Below are positions 26,722-36,689 of a DNA stretch of 64,000 nt, one piece after another. The DNA lies in the NCBI RefSeq assembly GCF_029960815.1, contig NZ_JASBRE010000007.1, positions 1 to 64,000 on the forward strand, in the 5' to 3' direction. The stretch is from Pseudomonas sp. AL03 (GTDB lineage: Bacteria; Pseudomonadota; Gammaproteobacteria; Pseudomonadales; Pseudomonadaceae). The notes under the pieces were generated by a model. It did no database searches and was not told the DNA's origin. It saw only the letters and a list, made by a program, of their open reading frames with translations. Every line of letters begins with the position of its first letter. Position 1 is the stretch's first letter. Made by a program: the position numbers and the translations under genes.

Positions 26722-27840
26722 ATGCGCCACCAGATTCATGACCTGCTGGCCCCACTGCCGGGGACCGCACGACAGATTCACAGTTTCCACTTCGGCCCAT
26801 CGTCGGCCAAAGGCAAGATCTACATCCAGTCGTCCCTGCATGCCGATGAAATGCCCGGCATGCTGGTGGCCTGGCACCTCAAGCAACGTCTGGCGGAGCT
26901 GGAAGCCGCCGGCCGCCTGCGCAGCGAAATCGTGCTGGTGCCGATAGCCAACCCGGTCGGCCTCGAACAAGTGCTGATGGATGTGCCGCTGGGCCGTTAC
27001 GAACTCGACACTGGGCAGAACTTCAATCGCTGGTTCGTCGATGTGAGCGAAGCCGTCGGCAACGAGATCGAAGGTCAACTCGGCGACGATCCGCAGCTCA
27101 ACCTCGAACTGATTCGCAGCTGCCTGCGCAATGCCCTCGCTCAGCAGACTGCCAGCACGCAACTGCAATCCCAGCGCCTGACCCTGCAACGGCTGGCCTG
27201 CGATGCCGACATGGTGCTGGACCTGCATTGCGATTTCGAAGCGGTCGCCCACCTCTACACCACGCCAGAGGCCTGGCCGCAGGTCGAGCCGCTGGCGCGG
27301 TACATCGGGGCCGAAGCCAGTCTGCTGGCCACCGATTCCGGCGGTCAGTCGTTCGATGAATGCTTCACCCTGCTCTGGTGGCAGTTGAAGGAGCGCTTCG
27401 GCGAACACTTCAACATTCCGTTGGGCAGTTTTTCGGTCACCGTTGAATTGCGCGGTCAGGGCGACGTCAATCACCCGTTGGCCAGCCTCGATTGCCAGGC
27501 GCTGATCGATTACCTGATTCACTTCGGCACGATTGCTGGCGAACCCGCTTCGCTGCCCCAGCTGCCCTACCCGGCCACACCCCTGGCCGGCGTTGAACCG
27601 GTGGCAACACCGGTCGGCGGGTTGCTGGTGTTCACCGCGCTGCCAGGGGAATACCTCGAAGCCGGGCAACTGATCGCTGAAATCATCGACCCGATCTTTG
27701 ATCGCGTCACCCCCATTCATTGCACCGTCGCCGGATTAATGTACGCCCGCTCGCTACGGCGCATGGCCACTGCCGGCATGGTGATCGCGCACGTCGCGGG
27801 CACCGAGGCCTATCGCAGCGGCTACCTACTTTCGCCTTGA
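26722..27840 (+). CDS. Succinylglutamate desuccinylase/aspartoacylase family protein
   Basis: A 372-residue zinc carboxypeptidase-like protein from the ATG at 26722 (a CAGGAATAAAGAGA stretch upstream). The metal-binding pattern is visible: [10 protein letters not shown] (His, Glu) near residue 37 and [10 protein letters not shown] with the later His near residue 165; [11 protein letters not shown] supplies the catalytic Glu region. It is embedded between the permease and ATPase genes of a transporter, as AotO is in P. aeruginosa. It may deacylate an imported N-acyl amino acid (inference); the substrate is unproven. Confidence 0.88.
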   Translation: MRHQIHDLLAPLPGTARQIHSFHFGPSSAKGKIYIQSSLHADEMPGMLVAWHLKQRLAELEAAGRLRSEIVLVPIANPVGLEQVLMDVPLGRYELDTGQNFNRWFVDVSEAVGNEIEGQLGDDPQLNLELIRSCLRNALAQQTASTQLQSQRLTLQRLACDADMVLDLHCDFEAVAHLYTTPEAWPQVEPLARYIGAEASLLATDSGGQSFDECFTLLWWQLKERFGEHFNIPLGSFSVTVELRGQGDVNHPLASLDCQALIDYLIHFGTIAGEPASLPQLPYPATPLAGVEPVATPVGGLLVFTALPGEYLEAGQLIAEIIDPIFDRVTPIHCTVAGLMYARSLRRMATAGMVIAHVAGTEAYRSGYLLSP

Positions 27841-27853
27841 GGATGCATGCCCC

Positions 27854-28618
27854 ATGTACAAACTGACCATCGAAGGCCTGCATAAAAGCTATGGCGATCA
27901 TCATGTGCTCAAAGGTGTTTCACTCAAGGCCAACACCGGCGACGTCATCAGCCTGATCGGCGCCAGCGGCTCGGGCAAAAGTACCTTCCTGCGTTGCATC
28001 AACTTTCTCGAACAGCCCAACGATGGCGCCATGAGCCTGGACGGCCAGAACATCCGCATGATCAAGGATGGCCACGGCATGCACGTGGCTGACGCCGATG
28101 AACTGCAACGGATCCGCACCCGCCTGGCCATGGTGTTCCAGCACTTCAACTTGTGGAGCCACATGACGGTGCTGGAAAACATCACTATGGCCCCGCGAAG
28201 GGTGCTGGGTTGCAGTAAGAAAGAGGCCGAAGACCGTGCCCGACGTTACCTCGACAAGGTCGGGCTGGCAGCGCGAGTGGCCGATCAGTACCCGGCGTTC
28301 CTCTCCGGCGGTCAGCAGCAACGGGTCGCCATTGCCCGCGCATTGGCCATGGAACCGGAAGTCATGCTGTTCGACGAACCGACCTCGGCGCTCGACCCGG
28401 AACTGGTGGGCGAAGTGCTCAAAGTGATCCAGGGCCTGGCCGAAGAAGGCCGGACCATGATCATGGTGACCCATGAAATGAGCTTCGCCCGCAAAGTATC
28501 GAGTCAGGTGTTGTTCCTGCATCAAGGGTTGGTGGAGGAAGAAGGCGCTCCGGACGACGTGTTGGGCAATCCGAAGAGTGAGCGGTTGAAGCAGTTCTTG
28601 AGCGGTAACCTCAAGTAA
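27854..28618 (+). CDS. Basic amino acid ABC transporter ATP-binding protein
   Basis: A 254-residue HisP/AotP-type ATPase. Walker A is GASGSGKST (near residue 37), the Q-loop reads [13 protein letters not shown], the signature LSGGQQQR near residue 153, and Walker [13 protein letters not shown]. It energises uptake through the two permeases. An argR regulator follows aotP in P. aeruginosa, but here the next gene, 59 bases on, is a DNA helicase. Confidence 0.95.
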   Translation: MYKLTIEGLHKSYGDHHVLKGVSLKANTGDVISLIGASGSGKSTFLRCINFLEQPNDGAMSLDGQNIRMIKDGHGMHVADADELQRIRTRLAMVFQHFNLWSHMTVLENITMAPRRVLGCSKKEAEDRARRYLDKVGLAARVADQYPAFLSGGQQQRVAIARALAMEPEVMLFDEPTSALDPELVGEVLKVIQGLAEEGRTMIMVTHEMSFARKVSSQVLFLHQGLVEEEGAPDDVLGNPKSERLKQFLSGNLK

Positions 28619-28677
28619 AACTAATCCCGTGCCGGCGTGGTCACTGAAAGAAGACTTTCAGAGCGCACACGGCCGGC

Positions 28678-31158
28678 ATGGGAACCTCCTCCGACTTCGC
28701 AAAACAATGGTTCACCGCTCGCGGCTGGAAGCCGTTCGTCTTTCAGAAACACGTGTGGTCGGCAGTTAAACGCGGTGAGTCCGGGTTGCTGCATGCCAGT
28801 ACCGGCGCCGGTAAAACCTATGCCGTCTGGTTTGGCGCGCTTAATCGCTACGCCTCTTGTGTTGAACAACCTCGTAAACGAGAAACGGTTGCCGACCCGT
28901 TGACGGTGCTGTGGATAACGCCCATGCGCGCGCTGGCTGCCGACACCGCTCGCGCACTGGAAACCCCGCTACACGACCTGCAGATTCCGTGGAGCGTCGG
29001 CCTGCGAACCGGCGATAGCAGCAGTAGCGAACGTGCGCGTCAGCGTCGACGATTGCCCACCACGTTAATCACTACCCCGGAAAGTCTCACCCTGATGCTC
29101 GCCCGTGCTGACGCACAAACGGCGCTGTCGACCCTGCGCATGGTGGTGGTCGACGAATGGCACGAACTGTTGGGCAACAAGCGCGGCGTGCAACTGCAAC
29201 TGGCCCTTGCCCGTTTGCGCCGCTGGCATCCTGAGCTGATTGTCTGGGGCGTTTCCGCGACCCTGGGAAATCAGGCCCACGCCGAACAGGTATTAATCCC
29301 ACAGGGCGCTGGCATCAGCGTCCAGGGCCAAACCCATAAAAAACTACACGTCGATACGCTGCTACCGCCCGCCACCGAGCGATTTCCATGGGCCGGGCAC
29401 ATCGGGCTGAAGATGTTGCCGCAGGTCATCGCCGAGATCGATTCCAGCCCCAGCAGCCTGGTGTTCACCAACACCCGTGCGCAATCGGAGATCTGGTATC
29501 AAGCCCTATTGGAGGCGCGCCCCGATTGGGCTGGATTGATTGCCCTGCATCACAGCTCACTGTCACGAGACACGCGTGACTGGGTCGAGCGCGCCCTCAA
29601 GGAAGGTCAGCTCAAAGCCGTTGTCTGCACGTCCAGTCTGGATTTGGGGGTGGACTTCCTGCCAGTGGAACGCGTGCTGCAAATCGGTTCGGCCAAAGGC
29701 GTGGCGCGACTGATGCAGCGTGCGGGGCGTTCCGGTCATGCACCGGGGCGGGTTTCGCGGGTGACGCTGGTGCCAACGCATAGCCTCGAACTGATCGAGG
29801 CCGCTGCGGCACGGGACGCCGTAGCACAACGGCGAATTGAACCACGCGAGTCACCCTGTAAACCGCTGGATGTGCTCGTTCAGCATCTGGTCAGCATGGC
29901 GCTGGGGGGTGGTTTTCTGCCCGATGAGTTGTACGAGGAAGTCCGCGGCGCCTGGGCTTATCGCGACCTTACGCCAACGGACTGGACTTGGGCGTTGGCT
30001 TTCGTACGCCACGGCGGACTTTCCCTGACGGCTTATCCGGATTATCGCCGGGTCGAACCGGATGAACACGGTGTCTGGCGCGTACCCGATGCGCGATTGG
30101 CCCGCCGACATCGCCTGAGCATTGGCACCATCGTCAGCGACGCGAGCATTCAGTTGAAGTTCTGGAGCAAGGGTGGCGGCGGCAAGCAATTGGGCAGCGT
30201 CGAGGAAGGTTTTATCGCACGGCTCAAGCCCGGCGACGGTTTTCTGTTCGCGGGGCGCTTGCTGGAGTTGGTGCGGGTGGAAAACATGACCGCCTATGTA
30301 AAACGCAGCATCGCGAAAAAAGCTGCGGTGCCGCGCTGGAATGGCGGGCGCATGCCATTGTCCAGCGAGTTGGCCGATGCGGTGGTCGCGCGCTTTAGTG
30401 CGGCGGCGCAGGGCGAGTTCGCTGGGCCGGAAATGCAGGCGCTGCGCCCACTTTTAGAGGTGCAACAACGCTGGTCCGGGCTACCGACTTCGGACACTTT
30501 GCTGGCCGAAACGCTGAAATCACGCGAAGGCTGGCACCTTTTCCTCTATCCATTCGCCGGGCGCCAGGTACATCTGGGGTTGGCGAGCTTGTTGGCATGG
30601 CGGGTCAGTCAGCAGCAGGCGGTGACGTTTTCTATGGCGGTGAATGATTACGGGCTGGAATTGCTCAGCGCTACCTGTGTGGATTGGTCCGACCCTCTGC
30701 ACCCCGGACTATTAAGTCCGGAGCATCTGCTCAGGGACGTGCTCGCCAGTCTGAATGCCGGTGAACTCGCGCTTCGCCGTTTTCGGGAAATCGCACGAAT
30801 TGCCGGGCTGGTGTTTGCCGGCTACCCCGGCGCACCGAAAAGCACCCGCCAGGTTCAGGCCTCGAGCGGGTTGTTCTTCGAAGTGTTCAAGCAATACGAC
30901 GCTGGGAATCTGCTACTGGCCCAGGCAGGGGAAGAAGTCCTACGGGAGGAATTGGATATTCATCGACTGAAACAGACGCTGGAGCGGATCAACCGATTGA
31001 AACTGGACCTGCATCACATCAAACGTCCTACGCCGCTCGGGTTTCCGCTGCTGGTGGAGCGCATGCGGGAAAGCATGAGTTCGGAAAAACTCGCGGATCG
31101 CATCAGGCGCATGGTCACGGATCTAGAAAAAACCGCCGGAACCGGGAAAGCCAGATGA
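28678..31158 (+). CDS. Ligase-associated Lhr-type DEXH helicase
   Basis: An 826-residue superfamily 2 helicase with the Lhr core. Walker A ASTGAGKT is at residues 40-47, and the DEXH box reads [12 protein letters not shown]. Motifs IV-VI include [30 protein letters not shown] and [12 protein letters not shown], followed by winged-helix and Lhr-specific domains (about 400-820). Family members translocate 3'-5' on ssDNA and unwind RNA:DNA hybrids. The start ATG has only a weak ribosome-binding site. Its stop overlaps the pdeM start by 4 bases. Confidence 0.93.
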   Translation: MGTSSDFAKQWFTARGWKPFVFQKHVWSAVKRGESGLLHASTGAGKTYAVWFGALNRYASCVEQPRKRETVADPLTVLWITPMRALAADTARALETPLHDLQIPWSVGLRTGDSSSSERARQRRRLPTTLITTPESLTLMLARADAQTALSTLRMVVVDEWHELLGNKRGVQLQLALARLRRWHPELIVWGVSATLGNQAHAEQVLIPQGAGISVQGQTHKKLHVDTLLPPATERFPWAGHIGLKMLPQVIAEIDSSPSSLVFTNTRAQSEIWYQALLEARPDWAGLIALHHSSLSRDTRDWVERALKEGQLKAVVCTSSLDLGVDFLPVERVLQIGSAKGVARLMQRAGRSGHAPGRVSRVTLVPTHSLELIEAAAARDAVAQRRIEPRESPCKPLDVLVQHLVSMALGGGFLPDELYEEVRGAWAYRDLTPTDWTWALAFVRHGGLSLTAYPDYRRVEPDEHGVWRVPDARLARRHRLSIGTIVSDASIQLKFWSKGGGGKQLGSVEEGFIARLKPGDGFLFAGRLLELVRVENMTAYVKRSIAKKAAVPRWNGGRMPLSSELADAVVARFSAAAQGEFAGPEMQALRPLLEVQQRWSGLPTSDTLLAETLKSREGWHLFLYPFAGRQVHLGLASLLAWRVSQQQAVTFSMAVNDYGLELLSATCVDWSDPLHPGLLSPEHLLRDVLASLNAGELALRRFREIARIAGLVFAGYPGAPKSTRQVQASSGLFFEVFKQYDAGNLLLAQAGEEVLREELDIHRLKQTLERINRLKLDLHHIKRPTPLGFPLLVERMRESMSSEKLADRIRRMVTDLEKTAGTGKAR

Positions 31159-31811
31159 ATACGCCCTATCCCGTGCAATTGGCTGGCGAAGAACTGTGGC
31201 TGCTGCCAGAAAAAGCCATCTACTGGCCCGCCCAACAAGCGCTGCTGATTGCCGACGTGCATTTCGGCAAGGCTGCGGCCTATCGAAGCCTCGGCCAACC
31301 CGTGCCTCACGGCACCACCGCCAGCAACATTGCCGTGCTGGACGGGATACTGGCCGCCCTGCCCTGCCATCAGCTGATTTTCCTCGGGGATTTTCTTCAC
31401 GGCCCCGGTTCCCACGCAACGGCCACACTAAACGCCTTGGCTGGATGGCGCGCCCGACACCGCGATTTGCCTATGACACTGATCCGCGGCAACCACGACA
31501 GGCGAGCGGGTGATCCGCCGGCCTCGTTAAACATTCGTGTGGTGCCCGAGCCGTTGCTGCTGGGGCCGTTTGCCTTGCAGCATGAACCCGACCCGCACCC
31601 AGGCCGGCACGTAATCGCAGGCCATGTGCACCCGGTTTTTCGGCTGAACGGCCGGGGACGGCAGAGTCTGCGGCTGGCGTGTTTCAGGCTCGGTATGGAA
31701 ATTAGCCTGCTACCGGCCTTCGGCGCATTCACCGGCGGATATCAAGTCGAACGGGACGATAGCTGTAGGATTTTTGTCATCGGCGCCAATGAAATATGGC
31801 CAGTCAGCTGA
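31155..31811 (+). CDS. pdeM: Ligase-associated DNA damage response endonuclease PdeM
   Basis: A 218-residue calcineurin-like metallophosphoesterase. All metal motifs are present: DVHFGK (D-x-H), GDFLHG (GDxxH), RGNHDRR (GNHD) and AGHVHPVF (GHxH). Partnered members are Mn-dependent DNA endonuclease/phosphodiesterases. It is coupled to the Lhr helicase by a 4-base overlap. Its stop codon lies within the left arm of a long inverted repeat. Confidence 0.92.
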   Translation: MNTPYPVQLAGEELWLLPEKAIYWPAQQALLIADVHFGKAAAYRSLGQPVPHGTTASNIAVLDGILAALPCHQLIFLGDFLHGPGSHATATLNALAGWRARHRDLPMTLIRGNHDRRAGDPPASLNIRVVPEPLLLGPFALQHEPDPHPGRHVIAGHVHPVFRLNGRGRQSLRLACFRLGMEISLLPAFGAFTGGYQVERDDSCRIFVIGANEIWPVS

Positions 31812-31840
31812 AGTCTTTAAGGACATCAGCTGACTGGCCA
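31797..31840. terminator. Perfect 15-bp inverted repeat at the pdeM 3' end
   Basis: TGGCCAGTCAGCTGA (31797-31811) and its exact complement (31826-31840) flank a 14-base loop. The left arm contains the pdeM stop codon. It lies between convergent genes and could terminate both, although the T-tracts are short (TTCATTT). Confidence 0.6.
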
Positions 31841-31857
31841 TTCATTTCAGCAACAGA

Positions 31858-32067
31858 TCAGGCTACAGGCGCGGGAGGCGGCTCATCCGGCAGGGTGGGC
31901 TCACCGGGCTCGGTAGGTTGTTCGTTGGGCGTATCGGGATCAGGCTGACCGGGGATGCCCCCTGCCATGCTGATGGGTGGATGTGCCAACAAGGACCAGG
32001 CCAAAACGCCAACCTGATTGGGCTCAAGCTTTGCCAGTTCGGCACTTATTCGCGGATCGATCTTCAT
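31858..32067 (-). CDS. Small proline-rich protein of unknown function
   Basis: 69 residues from the ATG at 32067, chosen for the AGGAG site 7 bases upstream; the longer open frame would run into dcd. The N-terminal part reads MKIDPRISAELAKLEPNQVG, and the rest is a Pro/Glu/Thr-rich low-complexity tail (DPDTPNEQPTEPGEP). No signal peptide, no recognised domain. It lies downstream of dcd on the same strand. Confidence 0.65.
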   Translation of the reverse strand: MKIDPRISAELAKLEPNQVGVLAWSLLAHPPISMAGGIPGQPDPDTPNEQPTEPGEPTLPDEPPPAPVA

Positions 32068-32173
32068 AGAGCACTCCTGAGCGATGGCCCCGTCCGCATT
32101 GCGCGGACCGGGCAGTACACCCAATAGAGTGTCTACTCGCTCAAGAATTCCCACGACTTGCCAGACAAACCGA

Positions 32174-32740
32174 TCAGGTGCGTGGCAGGGTGACGCCGCG
32201 CTGGCCCTGATACTTGCCGCCACGGTCCTTGTAGGACACTTCGCACTCTTCGTCGGATTCGAAGAACAGCATCTGAGCCACACCTTCGTTGGCGTAAATT
32301 TTTGCCGGCAACGTGGTGGTATTAGAGAATTCAAGGGTCACGTGGCCTTCCCACTCAGGCTCAAGCGGTGTCACGTTGACGATAATGCCGCAACGAGCGT
32401 AGGTGCTTTTACCCAGGCAGATAGTCAGCACATTGCGCGGAATACGGAAGAATTCCACGGTGCGCGCCAAGGCAAAGGAGTTTGGCGGGATGATGCAGAC
32501 ATCGCTCTTGACGTCGACGAAGCTCTTCTCGTCGAAGTTCTTCGGATCAACGGTCGCCGAATTGATGTTGGTGAACACTTTGAATTCATCGGCGCAACGT
32601 ACGTCGTAGCCATAGCTCGACACGCCGTAGGAAATCACTCGGTCGGCGCCTTCGCCGCGCACCTGGCGCTCTACGAAGGGCTCGATCATGCCGTGCTCTT
32701 GCGCCATGCGGCGAATCCACTTGTCCGATTTGATGCTCAT
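32174..32740 (-). CDS. dcd: dCTP deaminase
   Basis: A 188-residue trimeric enzyme that converts dCTP to dUTP, supplying dUMP for thymidylate synthesis. The family core is visible: [40 protein letters not shown], with catalytic glutamate in the PLEPEWEG block, and EGVAQMLFF near the end. Length matches the E. coli enzyme (193). It is monocistronic or leads into the small proline-rich gene. Confidence 0.97.
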   Translation of the reverse strand: MSIKSDKWIRRMAQEHGMIEPFVERQVRGEGADRVISYGVSSYGYDVRCADEFKVFTNINSATVDPKNFDEKSFVDVKSDVCIIPPNSFALARTVEFFRIPRNVLTICLGKSTYARCGIIVNVTPLEPEWEGHVTLEFSNTTTLPAKIYANEGVAQMLFFESDEECEVSYKDRGGKYQGQRGVTLPRT

Positions 32741-33096
32741 GGCGGGTGTCCTGAATAGCGAGGTGGAAAAAATCTGTCCGGCATCTTACCGGGCGCGCGC
32801 TTCGGGTTCAAAGTCCGGGGCACACAATTCTCGCCAATCCCCCGTGAAATCTGGCCCTTCGCCGCAATCGGGTGCACCGTCAGTCATGAAAACAGAGAAA
32901 CCTTCGCAGGAAGCATTGGCACGTTCCGGAAAAAGGGTTAAGGTGGCGCCACTGTGCTGCTTGTGTCACTGAGAATCTCTACACGATATGTTGAATTTCG
33001 ATCCAACCATCTACAAGAATTTTTCCTGCTCTTTGCACTCAGTCTCGGCCAGGGTTCTTCCTGCGTCGCAGTTATCTTTGTTCAAGGAGTTACACC
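32741..33096. other. Intergenic region and long 5' leader of capB
   Basis: 356 bases without a convincing gene, between divergent dcd and capB. Cold-shock genes usually have long structured leaders, and the stretch from about 32960 to 33096 is suitable. An AAGGAG site (33082-33094 area) precedes the capB ATG. I could not place a promoter with confidence. Confidence 0.5.
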
Positions 33097-33306
33097 ATGT
33101 CTAATCGCCAAACTGGTACCGTTAAGTGGTTCAACGATGAAAAAGGCTTCGGCTTCATCACTCCACAATCCGGTGACGACCTGTTCGTTCACTTCAAAGC
33201 TATCCAATCCGACGGCTTCAAAAGCCTGAAAGAAGGCCAACAGGTTTCTTTCATCGCTACCCGCGGTCAGAAAGGCATGCAAGCTGAAGAAGTTCAAGTT
33301 ATCTAA
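33097..33306 (+). CDS. capB: Cold shock/cold acclimation protein CapB
   Basis: 69 residues, a single OB-fold cold-shock domain. RNP1 is KGFGFITP and RNP2 is LFVHF; the start [17 protein letters not shown] and the end [10 protein letters not shown] are those of Pseudomonas CapB. It binds single-stranded RNA/DNA as a chaperone. It is monocistronic with a strong ribosome-binding site (CAAGGAG) and its own terminator. Confidence 0.95.
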   Translation: MSNRQTGTVKWFNDEKGFGFITPQSGDDLFVHFKAIQSDGFKSLKEGQQVSFIATRGQKGMQAEEVQVI

Positions 33307-33323
33307 CTTGTACTTGCTTTAGT

Positions 33324-33357
33324 AAAAAGCCCCGCCCTCAAAAGCGGGGCTTTTTTG
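33324..33357 (+). terminator. capB terminator
   Basis: AAGCCCCGC pairs with GCGGGGCTT around a CCTCAAAA loop, followed by a run of Ts. Confidence 0.93.
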
Positions 33358-33377
33358 TGCCTGCCTGTTTTGCAGGC

Positions 33378-33411
33378 AAAAAAAATCGCAGCCCATGGCT
33401 GCGATTTTTTG
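33378..33411. terminator. Bidirectional terminator before the DUF481 gene
   Basis: A 12-bp perfect stem AAAATCGCAGCC/GGCTGCGATTTT around CAT, with A-runs on the left and Ts on the right. It mainly ends the minus-strand DUF481 gene, whose stop overlaps the neighbourhood. Confidence 0.85.
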
Positions 33412-33415
33412 CGTC

Positions 33416-34423
33416 TTACCAGGCCACGCCAAACCCTGCGGTGTAGCGGGTCTTGTCCAGATCGGCATCGTCGGTACCGCTGATAATGTCTCGCTCGGCC
33501 TTCAGGTTAAGCGACGCCCAATCCGTCACCTTGTAACGCAGCCCGATCTCGGCATCGAGGGCGTAGTCGGCCACACCCGACAGAGGCTTGCCAACTTCTC
33601 CGTTGGTGAAGAACTCCACCTTCTTGCCGATCAGGTAGCGGTTGTAATCCCATTTCATCGCCAGGGAATAGAAGTTTTCTTTGCCGCCGTCGGCGAACTC
33701 ATAATCCGTGCGGTTGACCAGCGAGCCCAAGGAGAATGCGCCCAACTCGTCGTCCCAGAACTGGTAACCAGGGCCCGTACCGACCGTGCGCTGGCGGGAA
33801 AGGTCTTCAACCTTGTCGCGTTTATAGACCGCCCGACCTTGCCAGAACCATTTCTCGGTCAGGAAGCGGTCAAGGGAGTACTCGCCCCGCCAGTTGTCCG
33901 TGGTGACTACGTCATCCTGGAACTCGCGGTTGTACTCGCCTTCCGCCGTGTGCCGCCACCGGCCATGGCGCGCAGTGGTTTTGAAGTCGATGTCGTAGTC
34001 ATCGGTGTCTTTTTCGGCCCGCTGATAATCAAGCGCCGCGTCGACATTCCCCTTCCACACCAGATCCTCGACCACCGGTTTTGGCTTGAGAATCTGCTGA
34101 ATACTGGCCAGCTCGACGGTCTTGGGAGCGTCGCCATTGGCCAAGGTGACCTTGCCGTCATCTGCCGCATGCAGCGCCTTGGCCTTTTCGCCCGTGTAGG
34201 CATCCTGCTTGACCAGCAACTGCTGATCACTTTCCAGGGTTTTAACCTGCTTCCAGTCGATCGGGACGGCACCGGCGTATTCGGTCTGGATCAACAGCTT
34301 GCCGCCATCGAAAACGGTGATCTTGCCGCTCAGCTTGTCACCGTTCTTCAACCAGACGGTATCGGCGAGTAAGGGTGTAGAAGCACTGGCGACAGCGAGG
34401 CACAGCAGGGTTCTGGACAACAT
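33416..34423 (-). CDS. DUF481 family outer-membrane beta-barrel protein
   Basis: 335 residues from the ATG at 34423, where the signal peptide MLSRTLLCLAVASASTPLLA begins (an in-frame TTG 18 bases upstream is less likely). An N-terminal SH3-like/DUF-type region (DTVWLKNGDKLSGKITVFDGGKLLIQTEYAG) precedes a DUF481 domain of alternating amphipathic strands and ends in an aromatic (FGVAW), as outer-membrane barrels do. YdiY-type members are acid- or salt-induced in enterics; the role here is unknown. Confidence 0.85.
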   Translation of the reverse strand: MLSRTLLCLAVASASTPLLADTVWLKNGDKLSGKITVFDGGKLLIQTEYAGAVPIDWKQVKTLESDQQLLVKQDAYTGEKAKALHAADDGKVTLANGDAPKTVELASIQQILKPKPVVEDLVWKGNVDAALDYQRAEKDTDDYDIDFKTTARHGRWRHTAEGEYNREFQDDVVTTDNWRGEYSLDRFLTEKWFWQGRAVYKRDKVEDLSRQRTVGTGPGYQFWDDELGAFSLGSLVNRTDYEFADGGKENFYSLAMKWDYNRYLIGKKVEFFTNGEVGKPLSGVADYALDAEIGLRYKVTDWASLNLKAERDIISGTDDADLDKTRYTAGFGVAW

Positions 34424-34588
34424 AAGCAAATACAGGCTCAAATTTGCGAAGAAAAGTCGGCATTATCCGTAGGAATAAGACCCTAGCAAGGACTGACCCG
34501 ACTAATTCTATTGAGTTCCTTTCTCAATGGGTGATCCAGGATTTACTCTACAGACGGTAATGCGAACTTTTTTTCAGGAACTGCGGAC

Positions 34589-34942
34589 GTGACCGACTCA
34601 ACCACTGAAACCGATAGTCCGGCGCAAATCCGACGCACGGCGCTCTACCTGACGCTGGCCCAAGTCCCCGAGGGCAAAGTCGTGAGTTACGGGCAGCTTG
34701 CCGAGCTGGCGGGATTGGGTCGCGCCGCCCGCTTCGTCGGGCGGACATTAAGCCAACTGCCGAGTGACAGCAAATTACCCTGGCATCGTGTGCTCGGTGC
34801 CGGCGGGCGTATCAGCCTGCCGGTAGGCAACCCTTCGGGGGATGAACAACGCGCGCGTTTGCGCCTGGAGGGCATCAGTATCCTGAACAATCGTGTTGAT
34901 ATTCAGCGCCATGGCTGGCGCCCGGTAGAGCACAGCGGTTAG
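34589..34942 (+). CDS. Alkyltransferase-like protein (MGMT family, no active cysteine)
   Basis: 117 residues. The methyltransferase DNA-binding fold is intact (VVSYGQLAELAGLGRAARFVG and the arginine-finger/HTH region), but the active site PCHR reads PWHR, with tryptophan replacing the alkyl-accepting cysteine. This defines alkyltransferase-like (ATL) proteins, which bind O6-alkylguanine and flag it for nucleotide excision repair. The start is GTG with CAGGAA upstream. It lies 44 bases before the AmpG-like gene. Confidence 0.9.
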   Translation: MTDSTTETDSPAQIRRTALYLTLAQVPEGKVVSYGQLAELAGLGRAARFVGRTLSQLPSDSKLPWHRVLGAGGRISLPVGNPSGDEQRARLRLEGISILNNRVDIQRHGWRPVEHSG

Positions 34943-34986
34943 AGTGCGCGCTTTGTTTCCGTATTTCTTGAGGCAGACTTCAGCCC

Positions 34987-36546
34987 ATGCCCCGTAAAAC
35001 ATGGCGCGCCGCGCTCGCCGCCTATGCCAGCCCTTCGACGCTCGTACTGTTGCTGCTTGGTTTCGCCGCCGGCCTGCCCTACATGCTGGTGTTTTCGACA
35101 CTTTCGGTCTGGCTGCGCGAAGCCGGCGTGGCTCGCGAAACCATCGGCTATGCAAGCCTGATCGGCCTGGCCTATGCCTTTAAGTGGGTCTGGTCACCGC
35201 TGCTCGACCAATGGCGCCTGCCATTGCTCGGCAAGCTCGGTCGACGACGTTCCTGGTTGGTGCTTTCCCAGGCACTGGTCATCCTCGGTCTGATCGGGAT
35301 GGGTTTCTGCGACCCGCAAAAGCATTTGTCCTGGCTGATCGCTATCGCCGTAGTCGTCGCCTTCTCCTCGGCGACTCAAGACATCGCGGTCGACGCCTAT
35401 CGCCTGGAAATTGCCGACGACAGCCGCCAGGCAGCGCTGGCCGCCAGTTACATGGCCGGTTATCGGATCGCAGCGCTACTGGCCACCGCCGGCGCCCTGT
35501 TCTTCGCTGAAGGCTTCGGTTCCACCGGTTTCAACTATAAGCATTCGGCATGGGCCGGCACTTACATACTTTTCGGCGCCTTGATGGTTCCGGCGCTGCT
35601 GACCTCCTTTTTCATGCGCGAACCGCCGGTGCCGCTGCGCACCCAGCTTCAGGCCGGGCGCTACAGCTTTGTGCATCAACTGGCATCGGTGTTTGTGCTG
35701 ATCGTGTTGCTGGTTTCCGTGCCGGCCATGTTCACCCAGTTGTACAACACCGATTTCGCCAGCGTGCTATTCGAAGGCGTGAGCCTGCTCGACCTGCTGC
35801 TCGAAGACCGCGCGCTCCTGCGGGCAATCCTCTACACCACACTCACGGCTATATGCCTGTCGGCCATTGGACGCCGCGGCTTGGCGCCGGTGCTGACGCC
35901 GATCAACGACTTTATTCTGCGGTACCGCTGGCAGGCGTTTTTGCTGCTCGGGCTGATCGCCACCTATCGGATGTCCGACACGGTCATGGGGGTGATGGCC
36001 AACGTGTTCTACATCGATCAGGGCTTCACCAAGGATCAGATTGCCAGCGTCAGCAAGATCTTTGGCCTGATCATGACTTTGGTTGGCGCCGGCATGGGCG
36101 GCCTGCTGATCGTGCGCTTTGGCATCCTTCCGATTCTATTCATCGGCGGCATCACGTCGGCCGGCACCAACCTGCTGTTCCTGATGCTCGCCGACATGGG
36201 CGCCAACCTGAACATGCTGATTGGCACCATCTCCCTGGACAACTTCAGCTCGGGCCTGGCGACCTCGGCGTTCGTCGCCTACCTGTCGAGCCTGACCAAC
36301 CTCAAATTCTCGGCCACCCAGTACGCCCTGCTCAGCTCGATCATGCTTCTGCTGCCACGCCTGATCGGCGGTTACTCAGGTGTCATGGTGGAGAAGTTCG
36401 GCTATCAAAACTTCTTCCTGATCACCGCCCTGTTAGGCGTGCCGACCTTGCTGTTGATCGCCTTGCACTGGTTCCAGGAGAGCCGTCGTGCAGGTCCGAC
36501 ACCAACGCCAGAACCGGTTCCGACCCAGATCGCGGAAGAATCATAG
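34987..36546 (+). CDS. ampG: AmpG-family muropeptide MFS transporter
   Basis: A 519-residue inner-membrane permease with about 14 hydrophobic segments. The N-terminal FAAGLPYMLVFSTLSVWLREAGV and SPLLDQ segments, and SSATQDIAVDAYRLE, match AmpG permeases that import anhydromuropeptides for cell-wall recycling and indirectly control AmpC beta-lactamase. Pseudomonas can carry more than one AmpG/AmpP paralog, so the exact role is uncertain. It is upstream of proS. Confidence 0.82.
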   Translation: MPRKTWRAALAAYASPSTLVLLLLGFAAGLPYMLVFSTLSVWLREAGVARETIGYASLIGLAYAFKWVWSPLLDQWRLPLLGKLGRRRSWLVLSQALVILGLIGMGFCDPQKHLSWLIAIAVVVAFSSATQDIAVDAYRLEIADDSRQAALAASYMAGYRIAALLATAGALFFAEGFGSTGFNYKHSAWAGTYILFGALMVPALLTSFFMREPPVPLRTQLQAGRYSFVHQLASVFVLIVLLVSVPAMFTQLYNTDFASVLFEGVSLLDLLLEDRALLRAILYTTLTAICLSAIGRRGLAPVLTPINDFILRYRWQAFLLLGLIATYRMSDTVMGVMANVFYIDQGFTKDQIASVSKIFGLIMTLVGAGMGGLLIVRFGILPILFIGGITSAGTNLLFLMLADMGANLNMLIGTISLDNFSSGLATSAFVAYLSSLTNLKFSATQYALLSSIMLLLPRLIGGYSGVMVEKFGYQNFFLITALLGVPTLLLIALHWFQESRRAGPTPTPEPVPTQIAEES

Positions 36547-36689
36547 GCTCGTAACAAAGGAAGCATCGCAGAGGGTGCGGCGATTCCCGCCCTCCTGCCA
36601 CACCGCCGACCGCACGCCTGTACGCCAGCAGATCTCGCCCGTACAATGTTCCGTCATTTCTCGTCATCAGCAACCGACAACGGCCAACC

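Noticed and set aside
32068..32334. N-terminal extension of the small proline-rich gene
   Set aside because: It would overlap dcd by 160 bases and lacks coding character; the ATG at 32067 has an AGGAG site.
32790..32815. T-loop-like GGGTTCAAAGTCC suggesting a tRNA fragment
   Set aside because: No acceptor, D or anticodon arms could be found around it.
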